Assembly: GCA_900239685.1 (NCBI GenBank)
Contig: OENT01000108.1
Coordinates: forward strand, 1 to 64,000
DNA length: 64,000 bases
DNA from: Rotaria macrura
Taxonomy: Eukaryota > Rotifera > Eurotatoria > Philodinida > Philodinidae
Direction of reading: 5' to 3'
The position numbers and the translations under genes are program-made. Every line of letters begins with the position of its first letter. Position 1 is the first letter of the stretch. Shown in pieces: positions 36,646 to 49,971 of the stretch. The notes under the pieces are model-generated. The model was not told where the DNA came from. It ran no database searches and worked only from the letters and a program-made list of their open reading frames with translations.

Positions 36646-37765
36646 TAGATACAGTGAAATGATTCTTTTTATTTATTTACTCGCAAAAAATAAACTATTT
36701 CGATTATTCAAATTAAAGACAATCACAAAATATTCTATCTCATAGAAAATTGTGAATAAATGAATAGAAAAAGTAATTTTATTTTCAAATTAAATAAACA
36801 AAAACGAGATGCCTACTTCAAATATAGGTATGAGCTGATAGATAAAAAAAAGTATTTCTTTCATGATCTAGCTGATCCAGTACCAAATACACTCACAATA
36901 CCGACTTCCTAAGACAATCGAGCGGGAGAGAAGCCTATGGATCGGTTGGAGCACTTAATTAACAGAAATAAGTAACGGAAAACAAATGATAAGCGTCGAT
37001 ATTTATTTTGGCTTGGTGAAAATCTAAACTGACTTTTTGAATATTTGATTACTTTTTGTGTCCCCCTTATAGTTGGCAAGGAAGATAAAGAAATTTTTTT
37101 ATAGTATGGTACGCTGGATAACAACCGCATAGTCTAAGGGTTTTTTCACAAACCATGTAAAGTTCAAACGCAAACATTGTTCATTTAAACACTTCGATAC
37201 GCGAGAAATACTTTATCGGAACTGCGTCTTGATGCTAAATGCTACCGCTATTTAAACTTGACTGAGACGTGGTTCGATGCAAAATATATTTGCATGAGAG
37301 TAAAAGAATGGATATATCAGAATACCTGTTTATGACTGTTTTGTTGATATACGAAGTCGAGTTGTTGTCGTTTGTATTAATAGTTTTGTGAATCTAGCTG
37401 AAATGTTTATTTGAATATCCGTGTTAGATTCTCACTGATGTTAGCTACTGCATGAAATGGTGAACAATTCAGATAAGTCTGGAATTACTATGAACTGAAT
37501 TTTTTCTTTTAAATTGAAGGAATATGTTTGAATTTGCTTTGACGATCGATTAATTTTTGCGATAGTCGTTATAAGAACTTCTTCTACTATGACATCTGTA
37601 ACTATTGAAGCTAGAAGAGATTTGCTCTATATGTTCACTTGTGGGTATGGATATCTCTTTGTTTCTCCAACATGCACAATCACACCCTAATCACACTAGT
37701 ATATAATGAAGCCTATACTTGAGTATACATTTATTTCGCTGCATAGAACTTAGAATAAAGTATTA

Positions 37766-39825
37766 TCAAAAATTATTCGTTAACATTCGTATAATTAAAT
37801 TCATTAAAGAATATTTAAATGTTCGTCTTTCAGCAAAATACGATATCCATGGTTCCATGAAATAACGGGCTGTGAGACCATTAAATATAAATGTTATCAA
37901 AAAACCAATCAGTTTTGGAATATGCAAATATTGAAATTGACGTTTGAGTAAATGCTCAATGCAAACAGCTAAACCTTGTAGAACGAAAAATATGATTTGT
38001 CCACCGGTGAATTTTTCAAAAGCTGCATAGATATAATACTCATGAACAATGCCCGAGAAAATGAAGACACCCATCGATGAAATTCCATTAACAACAAACT
38101 TCGGTGAACAAGGCCAAAAGTAAAGAATAAATCTTGATATTGGTTTGAAGATGAGTTCAATCCACGTATTTTTATATCTGTAGACAAAATGATGTAGTCA
38201 TTGATTTTCAAAATCTCTATTCATATTGAATAGAGACCATAGGTTTTGAAATTTTTATGTTACTCTTAATCACAGCTATTCATTCAAAATTGATAGCAAT
38301 GTAGTTCACAAAAAGCATTAATCTATCTGATTAGCAAAATAAACGATGATAATATTATCCAGTACAAACTTTCAAGAATTTAGTCACCGACACGATGCTC
38401 CGTACTAGAAAAATATAACCATCAAATGCTTACTTTCTAGTTATCATGCTTTTCGATTTCTTTATCCCTACATCTCTGATTTTATTTCAATGAATTTCAA
38501 TAACTCATTATTCAGAATCTGCATCGATGAAATAATCTAGAAATTTGTAGACCTTTAGTTACTTGATTCGAAAGAAAAACTTTTGTTGCTTACTGAAATA
38601 TTCTGAACAATTTAGTTTATTGGTCAGTAAAACAATGATTAAAAGAAATATAAAACTATAAGTAATAATATGTATATATATATATTAGAAGGCTTAAATT
38701 TCTAGTTATAATAGAAGAATGAAAAACAGCAAGGGGTAAACGGATAACTATGCGAACTGTCGTATAAATTATTAGTACAATCCATTTCTTTTTCAAAGTT
38801 TTTATGTGAGCTATTCTGAATATATTTGTTGAAAACATAATTATAGCAAACATAGAAGAAGAAGAAAAAAAAACTGTACTTAGTATGTTATTAAGAAATC
38901 TAAATGATGGGTTAACGTAAAAAGAAAAACTGTCTTATTTGTCGAATATGAATAATACAAGAAAAGGAGATTGTATTTAAAAAATAGTTTAGAATAGCAT
39001 ACAAAATTGCATCTGTATTACTTACATTTGATGCCATCTCAACCAAAAATCAGCAGGTGATATGGCTATGTATGGTTGTTGAAAGAGTTCAGGCATTAAG
39101 TTTAGCGGCCGATTGAACAGTAAACAAAGTACATATCGAAGTACATCGTAATTAAACATAAATAGAAGATAGACAATGCAACCACTTGATTGATTAATAA
39201 TAATTTGTATTATAATATATCTTTGATAATATTTCTGATAAAAATCTGTACTGAAAATTTCATTGATAAAAAAAATAACAACATCGATGAGTAGAAAATA
39301 TTGCATTATTTTACATGATATGTATATCAACGATTTCAAATGTGTATCGTATTGTATAGGTCCACTGAAGAATATTTCTTTTTTCTTTTTCTTTAATTTT
39401 TTAACACATACAGGTTTTGTATAAACACGATAATAGAATAATTCATGTTGAATATCAAAAAATGACCAATAATTGAATTCTTTTCGTCGTATGAACATCC
39501 ATTCACATACTTTTTGTGCACAATAAATTCCAAAACTTGCAATACATGTATTCATTACAGATAAATCACAAAATAGTTTATAAGTTGGAATAACAAGAAG
39601 ATAGATAACGATTGGAATAGCTAGAATCCATTTCGATATTTTCGAAATAGATCGATTGAATATCGAAAGGAAAAATATTGGAAAATACAAAACAGTTAAT
39701 GCTAAACTTGTCGGCAAAAAGATTTGATTGACATCGTCAATTGTAGAAACCAAAAGACTATTCAGGTGTTGTGAATAGTCCATGTGTGACTGAATATTTT
39801 TCTCTTGGTAGTAATAAAATGACAA
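37766..39825 (-). CDS. MBOAT acyltransferase, wax-synthase type
   Basis: Two exons (39825-39026, 38177-37766) separated by an 848-nt intron encode 403 residues with at least seven hydrophobic segments. The family signatures are PADFWLRWHQ (about 257-266) and GIVHEYYIY with the likely catalytic His at 312, as in membrane-bound O-acyltransferases of the wax synthase group (PF13813). Such enzymes esterify an acyl-CoA onto a long-chain alcohol or similar hydroxyl acceptor at the ER. A highly basic loop (KKLKKKKKE, about 153-161) lies between membrane segments. Wax-synthase-type MBOATs are commoner in plants and fungi than in animals, so horizontal acquisition is possible but unproved. The substrate cannot be told from the sequence. 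Confidence 0.85.
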
Positions 39826-42182
39826 CGTGAGAAACAGAACGAATAAAAAGAAAATTTCTTTTTCGCGTCATTATTCTCCTTTATCGTATTTATTTATCGG
39901 AGATAGTAGGTATATATATATTCTTTTCATCGACGTTGAATAAGTACAGAAATAGCCTAGCCACGTAGATTGCAGTTGTGTGACACATTTCAAAAAATCT
40001 AAGATTTAACAAAACGTGAGTTGACCACAATACTCTAAATGATGTACATACCACACAGTTGTTCACATAGAAAATAATGAGAAAGAAAAACTATGCATTT
40101 CAAAACGAAAATCGCAGCTGTTTCTTTCGCCAAACAAGTTAATCTGAACAATATGTTAAGAATTTATTTTCACCAAAGTGATGAATATATTCTCGTATCC
40201 ATACGGTAGTCAACAAGTTCTCAAACTTTGCTCTAGCTTCTCAAGGAAACTACATTTCATTCATCTCTCTACATCATTTATTCAAAGTAGCTGTTGTTGT
40301 GATATTCTATGAAAAGTTTTATTCTTTTAAATCACTCATGAATCATTTAATTTCGAATAAATATGACGTTACTTTCCATATTTCCAAAGAAATCATGATG
40401 AATACTCAGAGGATTAACCAATAACGATACTATCTTATTTGATAACTATCTTATTAGGGCATTTAAACATTTATCACTAATTAAATACTACTAATATATC
40501 ATTATATGATCAATAATGACCCAGATCTCATAAAATGATGGCATATACTATTGTTTTTAGTATCTTCTTTTTCAATGAACATCACCTGTGATACTGGCTA
40601 GTTGCTCTTGTTGAGTTACGTTCTGACAATGATTTTAATTCAACATTGGAATGGCGCAGAATTAAATCTCATAGTCACTAATTGTATAACATAAAATCTT
40701 TTCACCACTTAGAAACTTTCCACAGAATATCACAACAGCCACCTCGAATATATATGCTGTAGAAAGATAGATGGAGATACAGTGAAATCTGAGAGCTTAT
40801 ATTGACTACCTGATGTACCATGTTTTACTTAAATATCGATATCCTTGATTAGCGTCCAAACTGCATGATTTTAATTCCATAGAAAGTGACAAGAACCTGT
40901 CATTTTTCAAAGTTATCAACATGAAAACTTCACTATATAGTGTATATCAGATAGTCGTATTATTGCTTTCTGAATATTTTCTATGAACTTAAATACGATG
41001 AGGACTATGTGTGAATATTATTTTCTATTAATAGCTTGCAACGGGTTACTATGTAAGAACGGAGACTCTTGAACACATGATATTTTAGTTGATGGAATTC
41101 ATAGTTACAGTTTCATCATATTTGATACGATGAAAACTGTTTTTATCTCAAAGAAAATTGATTTAATGCTAACGAAATTCCATTCGAACATTCAAACCGA
41201 TAGAAAAAAGTCAGTTCCTGCAAAAAAAAATTACGATTTTCGTTATCAATGGCAATGAAAACATTTACTTTCGGATGTGAAAATGAGTTCTCAAAATAGA
41301 AATACGATCGATAACCATAGAGACTGCTTATTACAAGAAAAATTTCTCATAAATATGAAGTTATTTGGTGTGCATGATAAAAAGATGAATATTTCCTTCA
41401 TCCCTTTCCACTGACTTCTCTTCATAATTATGATCTAAATTTGATGAACTATCGCCAATAAAAACTATTTTCCAACATAAAGTTGTTTTGGATTCTTCAG
41501 ATAAATGCTTGAACTAGTTAATTCATGTAATCAACTGAATGTAACACTTATCAATAGATTGATTCAGATTCACGAATATTAATTTCTTCCTCCATCCATT
41601 CCCCAACTCCATAGTTCAATCTTCAAGCTAGAATCATCCAAGAGCACTCCATAATTGACCCAAGTTCTAAATACACCTTCGTTATATCTTACTAAAGCAG
41701 GATTCTTCACCAGGAAAGGTGAAAGATTTCTTCTGTTTTATATTTTTGATACATTTATAAGTTCTCTGGTGAACCTTACAAATGCTGATGAATGAAATAC
41801 CATTTAAGGACAGTTTTTCTCTTTGCACAATCGAAGAAAAACATATTTTCTTCCACCAAATCTACCCGTGTTCATTTTTCTCAACTATTTATCTGAGATA
41901 AATACTTGGTTGCAACTTGTATCTGATCATTCTGTATGAATAGTTTCTATATTGTTTGATGTCCTACTCAATAATTGATAAAGAAAATTCCATAAGTCAA
42001 TGAACCACATGATTTCCAAATGCATCATCATCACTCTAGAACACGTTTTGTTTTATGGAAATCAAAATAGATTGTTTAGCTATATAAGTATTTAAATTTT
42101 TGTTTTTAATTTAAAATTTTTTTTTCTTTTAAATATCAATTACATAAGAAGATTAATAAACGAGAACACAAGAAAATATTGC
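39826..42182. other. Intergenic; holds an inverted-repeat element
   Basis: No coding frame is supported. The main content is the 606-bp inverted-repeat structure at 40205-40810, listed separately. The remainder is AT-rich and unremarkable. Confidence 0.5.
40205..40810. mobile_element. Foldback/MITE-like element with ~115-bp inverted arms
   Basis: The left arm (GGTAGTCAACAAG from 40205 to GATATTCTATGAAAAGTTT at about 40320) is mirrored by the right arm (AAACTTTCCACAGAATATC from about 40710 to CTTATATTGACTACC at 40810). The inner ~35 bp match best and outer parts match in patches (GGTAGTCAA, TCTCA, CATC-ATCT-TCTACA). There is no ORF inside, so it would be a non-autonomous element. Target-site duplications are not evident, and the family is unknown. 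Confidence 0.6.
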
Positions 42183-43932
42183 CTAAGCTGAAATAAGAAC
42201 ATCTCCATTTCTTAAATGAGTTACTGTCGGTAAATGATTACATTTTTTTATATGATTATGATTATTGCATGTTTTATTGTTTGGTAATAATCCATGATCA
42301 ATCAATGAATTGACGCATGATAATGATGGTGATTGTATTTGTAATGGTGCTCGTCGTTGTCTTTCATCGAAACCTTGATATTGTCGATGAAAACGTGGTG
42401 ATAAATTTGTTTGCGGAACAATACCATGAATGAGTGTCGGTCGTGCTAATACATAATTTTCATAATGTCGTGTATAATCCGTTGATAGAACAGGTAATTG
42501 TTGGAATTGATAAATTTCATTTGAAAAATCAGTTGATATAGCTGTCGATGTTGATTGTGCAAATGATGATGATGAAACTTTATCTTCGGATGATGATAGT
42601 AAACGACAACGATGTGTTTTAATAAGCATTGTAATAATACATATAATTAGAATGAAACATAATAGACTAACAATAGTTATAATTGTTAAAATACAAATAA
42701 AACTTGTCATAGGATGCATTTCTTTTGTTGCCGTTGAAATCAAGTAAAATAGTGATGGTGTCGAAGATATATATGATTCATTACTTAATTTGTCATACAT
42801 TTTTCGATATATCGGTATTGGTCGACATTGATTATCTTCACAAATAGTTCCTTGAAAAAATTCATGAGAACAAAATTAAAAAAAAGAACAAATCCATTGT
42901 ATACAAGTAACCACCGCTTATTTTACCTGTTGGACATTTTCTTATACTTAAACCAATATCATTTTCATCATCAAATCGACATATACCTGTTGGTTCTAAT
43001 TCACAATCAAAAATACCAGTAATTTTTTTCACTTTACGTGTATATTTCGGACAAATACAATGTGATGTTTTACTTTCATTACACCATTGTAAACAACGTT
43101 GTGGAAATTTTGTACAATTACTTCGATCTATGGAATCTGTACATAAACGTCCTAAATTAGTTATATCAATTCGAGTTATATTTTCATTCGAACATTGACA
43201 TGTTTGTGATGCTTGATCACATTGTATAAGGTCATTCATAGAATAACGACTACTACAATCAACATTCGAATAACATTTCGTTCCAATAGGTTTCTCATAA
43301 TCTATTTTAAATTTGAATGTTTCATTCGATGCAGTTAAATAAACAAGTTCTTTCGAGCAATCGTATGCTTTACAAGAGCGAAGCGTTATTTCTCCTAAAA
43401 AGAAATACAAGTTCGTTGTCTTTTTCGTTTCAATAATAAAAAAAAAAAAAACTTATTCAAACGAACCTTGTTGTAAGAAAAGTACTGATTGCATGCCGAG
43501 ATTAGTAACATTAATAACACTCAATTGAGTTGTCATATATTCTGCTATGGACGATGATCTACTTGTATATTTATGTTGTCGCATGGTATATTGACATTCT
43601 GTGAATGTCAGATTAACAGGTTGATGAGAACATTTAAGTAATAAAGGTAAAAGTAACACCCAACGATTGCCCAAATTATAAATAAGTGTATTACTTATGT
43701 GATTTTCTGTGGAACTATTATTACGAGTGTTAAATGAATAATGTCCAATAAAATCGATTGAATTCGAATTGTAAATATGTGCACCGAGTGAAACATAAAG
43801 ACTCGTATCAAAAACACAATCAGCTAATAGAACAGATGTACGAATATATGGACAAGTAGCAAATATTTGGCTCACGAAAATGAACAAATAAACAAAGTAC
43901 AATCGAATAAACATGGCATGACATATGTGCAA
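42183..43932 (-). CDS. Orphan type I membrane protein with Cys-rich ectodomain
   Basis: Three exons (43932-43467, 43394-42927, 42850-42183) give 533 residues. Translation may instead start at the in-frame Met at 43914, which sits directly before a strong signal peptide (FIRLYFVYLFIFVSQIFA, cleavage before TCPYIR). The ectodomain has many N-glycosylation sites and about 25 cysteines. A region like KCYSNVDCSSRYSMNDLIQC followed by CDQASQTCQCSNENIT recalls small EGF-like or chemosensory Cys modules, but I cannot name the family. One TM segment follows (FICILTIITIVSLLCFILII), then a cytoplasmic tail of about 155 residues rich in Ser, Gln, Pro and Tyr with no kinase-like domain. It could be a receptor or adhesion protein. 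A run of 13 A (about 43438-43451) lies in the first intron. Confidence 0.78.
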
Positions 43933-46009
43933 TGACTATGTTCAAGTCATTATCTAAAAATAAATCAAAATATCAATCAATATTCTTTGAATACAATTGT
44001 CTACGCCATTGGTGGTTATTGTCAATCGTGTTAACATAAAAATAATAAGCCGACTTGCTACTCTGTCGAATATTTCAAATGGAGAAAAAAAAAGGAGCCG
44101 TCAACATAATTGGAACAGTATGGGCGTCACTCTGTCGCGCAGTTAGTCTCCTCCTTTACATGGCAATCAATAAACTATCGACGTGACGACTGTTTCTCAT
44201 CAAGTGAACAAACAAGTACATATGAGAAGGGAATGGAAGTAGTTCGATGCTTTTTTTTGCTCATACCACTGCCGAGGCTGTAGCACAAAATTTTTATCGA
44301 AGGCGATATCACATATATACACACATACATGTATATGTATGTATGATAACTTTCGCTCATAAATTTCTTAAACATAGAAAAATAATCATTTGGTCTAAGA
44401 GTACACTTGAAAAATTATGTTTCAAATTCAATTAGTTTACATTTAAATCTATTTGCATCATATACTCAAGTCCTTTTAAGATCAATATATCATAAGTAAA
44501 TCAATCTTAAACAGATGGTTGTCAGATTAAATTAAAATATTAATATATCAAAACACAATAATAATGCAAACCTGATGATGATGATGATTACATAAAAGAA
44601 ATGTGTATTAATCAAGTGAATTGAGCTGCTTGTGCTAGTATAACTTGCAACAAAGCAAATCAATGATAACGACCCGATGATCGTATCGAATTTCTGCATT
44701 ATTCACATTCATTCTTTTTCTTCAATATTTATATCATACATTTATACATGAACAATAGAAAGGCAATAGTCTTCTCTCTCTCTCTCGATTTCTCTTGCTC
44801 TTTCTATCATACAACTTCGAAATATTGTTTGTACAAACTATATGACAGATAAGCACTTCGTGATACATAAAAGCACATCAATATGTGCCATTTCACTTGG
44901 TGTTTTTTACCAATAAACAACATTTTTTAGCACTCTTTTCATTTTGAATAAATGTTTTTTTTTTCATGTACCTGTAATGACAGTTCGAATATTTGAACAT
45001 ATGTTGGTTATGTTTCTCTCTGAAGCCGACAGCAATAAATAAAATCAAATGAACAGTACGTACCATTTTAACCGAATAATGTCGGTGATTGACAGCTGTG
45101 ATATTATATGACGACATGAATATACAGTATAATATTGGTGCTTTTGTCAGTGATGGCACATCACATTATACGCTCTTTTGCAATAGATGTATCGCCTCAA
45201 GATTCTTCTCATCCTATAGCCATTGATTATGTAATAATAAGAACAACAACATTTATGTGAATGATCACTTCTAATAAGATTGATTTGGAACATGAACAAA
45301 TAAACATTCCATATGCTTTGCGTATGTGACTTGAAAGATGAAATGAAATAAAAAAATGTATATTTATGATATATCTGTGTTTAAATGATGACTCTTTAAT
45401 GGCTAAGACATACATTACTAATGGAAGATCATATCTTTTTAATCTTATCTGATGTGTTTCCATACAAGATGTTTCATCGTAAAAAATCTGAACACAACAA
45501 CGTTTCGTTGCCCTGTACTCAGTGTTAGTATTATACTTCTTCTTTTTACGCTATGATGCTAAACTTTGGTTATCTAAAGCATCCGAAGTAATTTCTTTCA
45601 CTAAGATATCGAGCTATCAGTTTTATCATACTGTAAAGTAAATATATTGCTAATCGATATTATTACAACATTTTTCCTTCAGAATGTACGAAATGTCAAC
45701 GATAAGAGGCATCTATTGCTTTTAGGAATGCTCAAGATCAATTCGAGTTATTACTATTTTCTTAACAAAGAATAGATGTCTTTCCAAGCATTAAAGATAA
45801 TGCTATTATAGCATAGAGAAAAAACATCAAAAAGTTATTCAACAAAATCTTTGACACACACACACACACACATTCATCTTCGTAATCAGCAATTAACTTT
45901 ATGATTAAACTAAATGAAAAATAACGAGTGATTTTTATTTGAAAAAAAAGTACAAACATATTTGTATTATATTTTAGCAGACAAAATTGAGTTGTACATA
46001 GCAACTCTT
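43933..46009. other. Intergenic with short simple repeats
   Basis: No gene recognised. There are microsatellites: a GAT-type repeat near 44575-44589, a TC run at about 44770-44786 and a CA run at 45855-45872. The short frames on both strands have no motifs. Confidence 0.5.
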
Positions 46010-47157
46010 TTAGTCAACAGCATAATCAGTACCTAAGATAAGTGCACGTTGATATGAATCGAATTTTTTCAATGATATTTTAGGTAGATCCATAGTATCA
46101 CCTACAAAAATAAAAATCAACAATAAATATTTCATTTGATTCTAATTATTTTGATCTTACGTGTTTGTACTAAATCTACACTAGAATGTGTTAACGTACA
46201 ATTATTTTCTACTAATAATTTGCGTTCTTTTCGAAATTTATCGATTGTATATTCTTGTACAAACGCTGTTGGAATCATACAAACATAGGCAACGATTCGT
46301 AAGAAATCTATTGGTTCATTTACAGATCGCTCGTCAATTGAAAATGCAGGTGAATTACAATGTACAAGACGGCTATCCCATAGAACGAGATCTCCTGCAT
46401 GACATTGAACTAGTTTAGCCATAGCACGACCTCGATCTAAAACCGGATGATCACGCGGTACCATAATAAAATCTTTTCTTCGTTGAGCAAGTTCAGTTAG
46501 TTGTGCAAAACGTAAATGTGTATATGGAACAATAATTAAGCCGCCTGTTGTTTCATTCTGATCTGTTAATGAAACGAATCCTTGTATACAACATCGATTT
46601 GGTTTCAATACGGGATTTTGATCGACATGATACCAGCCACCTTTTGTTTTCCATCTTGAATCATAATGCCAATCACGAAAAACACCACAACCATCGAATG
46701 AAACTAATAATTCATTTGTATTCCATATTTGAGAATAAACTTGCTTGATATTTCGATTTGAGCGAATATTCCACATGAAATCTGATTGACCAATACCACA
46801 CTGATTTACAACGCCATGAGATGTAAAACCTGGCCTACGCACATAAATGAAACATAGATCGAATGAAATGATCAGAAATTTTTTATTTTTCTACCCTTAC
46901 CAATAATTGGACCATGTCGAAGGATCATCGCGTCGAATGTGATGACCGGGAATATTTTCGAAAAAATTCCATAGTAAATTTTTATTGATATTAATTTCAT
47001 CTTGTGATAAAACATCACTAAAAACGGCGTAACCATGCTCATTCAAATAATTGATACCATCATTTATACGTTGGTGATTTGTCACTGAAAAACGTGGTGG
47101 TTCTATCGAATAATCAATACGCAAACCATTTTTGTCTGAACTGTATATCATGGCCAT
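46010..47157 (-). CDS. Phytanoyl-CoA dioxygenase (PhyH) family protein
   Basis: Three exons (47157-46901, 46834-46161, 46101-46010) encode 340 residues. The Fe(II)/2-oxoglutarate fold is recognised by GGWYHVDQNP, with the metal-binding H155-x-D157, by the GFVSLTDQNETTGGLIIVP strand region, and by LWDSRLVHCNSPAF with the distal metal ligand H244 in the usual position. The N-terminal part (NYLNEHGYAVFSDVLSQDE) is typical of PhyH proteins. The enzyme should hydroxylate a small molecule or lipid using iron, oxygen and 2-oxoglutarate. The exact substrate is unknown, because PhyH homologues range from phytanoyl-CoA to secondary metabolites. There is no peroxisomal PTS1 (the C-terminus is DYAVD). 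The last 30-residue exon has no counterpart I know, but its splice phase fits. Confidence 0.88.
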
Positions 47158-49126
47158 GATAGTTTTTATATTTTATCAAAAGATATTGTAAGTTGATTTA
47201 CGTTCTTATTTATGTGTAGAACAATCCAGTGTTGGTGTGTCATTGTTGTGCAAGAATTGAGTAATAACTGGCACGTGTTTGCAAAAAAAAAGAATATGAG
47301 GTACTTCGTGATATAAGAAATAGGATGTTTGATGAGGAAAACCTTTTTTTTTTACCTGAAAGTCGAATAAAACATGTAAAAAGTTGAAGATAGTTTTAGA
47401 ATGATTTAAGTCCTATGGCTGGTATTAATCTTTAGGTTTCTGATATTCCCAAGATATTACGAGAAAACGTCTTACCGATTTCTCTCTGACGCTATCCACC
47501 TTTTTCTATGATAAAATCAGTCAACAAATGCCGACATAAAATATTACATTAACCGTTATTTGTTATTAAAAGCGCATAGATTTGCCTGTATGTTCTCGAA
47601 GTTTCAGTTTTTTTACACTGCGAAGTAACCTGTATACATCTACAAGTTATATTTTGGTAAATGAACAATAGAAATGTTAGGGGTACTAACGATTTTATAT
47701 CTACAGCGATTAAGCTACATATTCCATATTGGATACCATCGAAGATTTTCAAAAATACAACAACAACACAGTCGGGAGTGACGCTTGAAATCTGTGATAC
47801 TGACAGTTGTTAGTATTGTTCAATAGAATATTCAATCATAATGTTTGAAGGAAGTAACAACAAAGAATATTTGATAGTAGTACTTTTCTTTAAAATCTCC
47901 AACGTTTTTATCAATATCTAATGGAACGCTGTAAAGGGATTTCTTTTTGTCCAATCATTTCTATTCACTTTTAACTCATATTGAATTATAGACTAATATA
48001 CATTTAACTGTATTATATAGTTTTTGATTGATGGGAATAGAATTACTGTCGCTTTTATACGTAAAATAGTTCATTGACAATAATTCTCAAAGTCAATATT
48101 CTCCACACATTAATTTGATCGCGTATGTTTAATATTTTCTTCTGTTTTCTTTTTACTGCTGCAATCAGGAGTATTGCATATAAGATGTTTCTGTAACCAT
48201 GTAGTTCATACTTCTGAAAGTCACTAAATATGTATGCATATGGAATGTATTCACTTAAAACTAAGTAGCATATTGAAATTCGAGAGAAGCTAGTGAAGAG
48301 TTTCAAGACAGTTCAAGAGAAACTTCCATTGTTTCCAGGAGTCATAGCATAAATCTCAAGGACCCTCAGAACGAAAGATGTGGTATCACTGATGATTCTA
48401 ATGCAATCATTCAGATGTTAAGCTTGTAGATATTGATGTTTAGGAAGAGCAGATCTCACAATAACAATATCTACTTTTCAAGAAAGATACTCGAGAATGA
48501 ATATTGAAAATCCTGGTTTTACTGTCGAATTCAATTTTTTGCTAATTTATATTCTAGTGCTAGACGACAAAAAATTTGTACCTGTCTGGTTCTTGCCTAC
48601 TGTATTGATGTTCATGGTCAATACTTGACAACAGAGAAGGTGACAGTGTGAAAACGAATCTTAAAATTATATATCTAATTCCATAGTTTCAACAATACCG
48701 AAAAACTGTATTCTAGCGAAAAAAGAGATGTGAAAGTCTTTTTGAGTCCAATTGTGGTTTTTTCACGACAGCTAGCATTTGAAAAGACCTATCAGAGGGC
48801 TTTCCATCGAAAAGAAATCTAATGCCAATCAACAGTGTGTTTGCTATGACGAAAGGAAAATGGAGTAATAAACGCTTAGGTAGAACACAATATCAGCATC
48901 GGGTGAAAGTAATACTATTGGATTTGTAAGATTAATGAAGTTCACAGTTAAGAAAATAACGCTTTTGCATTACGCTTGAGCCAAGTCTATTGGGTAATGT
49001 TGATTTGATTAACGAATTGAATACAGAATTTCGATAACATTATTGAAAGCTGAGGTTCTATGACGTCAACACGTCCGCATATAGGACTCGACACGTACAG
49101 GAAGAACAACACTAATAGTTTGACAC
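47158..49126. other. Intergenic; no gene recognised
   Basis: Only short frames (for example 47549-47752 and 48055-48306, both -) without motifs. AT-rich, with a T9 tract near 47345 and no inverted repeats that I noticed. Confidence 0.45.
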
Positions 49127-49576
49127 ATGATATTGTTTCGAAATTTCAATCTGCTTCAATCCCTGAATATTGGAGATAGTATTCGTGTATTTGCATCAGG
49201 ATACATATGTAAGTTTAACACAGTGACAGGCAATAGAATGACCTTAACAATCCACTCGAATATCTATACCACTACATCGACTGTGCTGACACTGACTAAT
49301 CTATCAGTGCTTGATAAAGCGCAGACCGATCAACACTGATTTCCAATGACTGTCTCTGATAAAGATGAAAGCATGAAATCTTCTTGTCAAGATAAAGTAA
49401 ACTACGTAAAAATTATCATCCGGGAAGAATATAATAGTATAACTGTTTCTTTATCTTTTGAGTTGAATACTTTCAATGTGTCACTGAAGAAGAGAATGAA
49501 TACTTTTGCTTCTCCGTATGCATTAGTTACAAGTTCTATTTTACCTCTCATGTTTTTACTGATAGTATTTTATTAA
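49127..49576 (+). pseudogene. Possible broken cell-surface protein gene
   Basis: Two adjacent frames in the same phase (49127-49336 and 49340-49576) are separated by a single TGA at 49337-49339. Read across, they would give about 149 residues rich in Thr and Ser (NIYTTTSTVLTLTNLSVLD) with scattered Cys, ending in the hydrophobic tail YALVTSSILPLMFLLIVFY directly before the stop, like a GPI-anchor signal. No family is recognised. The same-phase continuation and the sensible C-terminus argue for one gene with a nonsense mutation, but chance or an unseen intron is possible. Confidence 0.3.
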
Positions 49577-49971
49577 TTATTGACATATTTTCTCTAAAAG
49601 CGTTGTCAAATTTATTACTGTTTCTTAACATTAAAAGCATGCACGACTCTTCGGCCCACATTAGTTCCTCTTGGTTATGGGACCAAATCTTATTTCCTAA
49701 TAATCTATCCAGCTGTTGAAAAATAAAATTTCAAACGATAGATGAAAATTAGTTATGTTGCTAGAACTCGAGTTGGTTTTTGTGCTACACATGGTTAACT
49801 ACTTATGCTGGATAGATTGCACTGATTAGCGATAAAGATTCTCGCTGTATTGATGAGATATAATGCTAAAATAGGTAGTAACTTCAAATCAACTTCAACG
49901 AACTTGTGTCGCTCTTTTTTCAAACTTTGTTTAATCATTATTTTATTGATAAACTATCACTTATCTGTAGA

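Noticed and set aside
37969..38211. 80-codon minus-strand frame overlapping the MBOAT second exon
   Set aside because: It is a shadow in another frame; the MBOAT frame carries the catalytic His motif and joins exon 1 in phase.
46188..46748. Plus-strand frames opposite the PhyH gene
   Set aside because: Antisense shadows of a well-supported PhyH exon.
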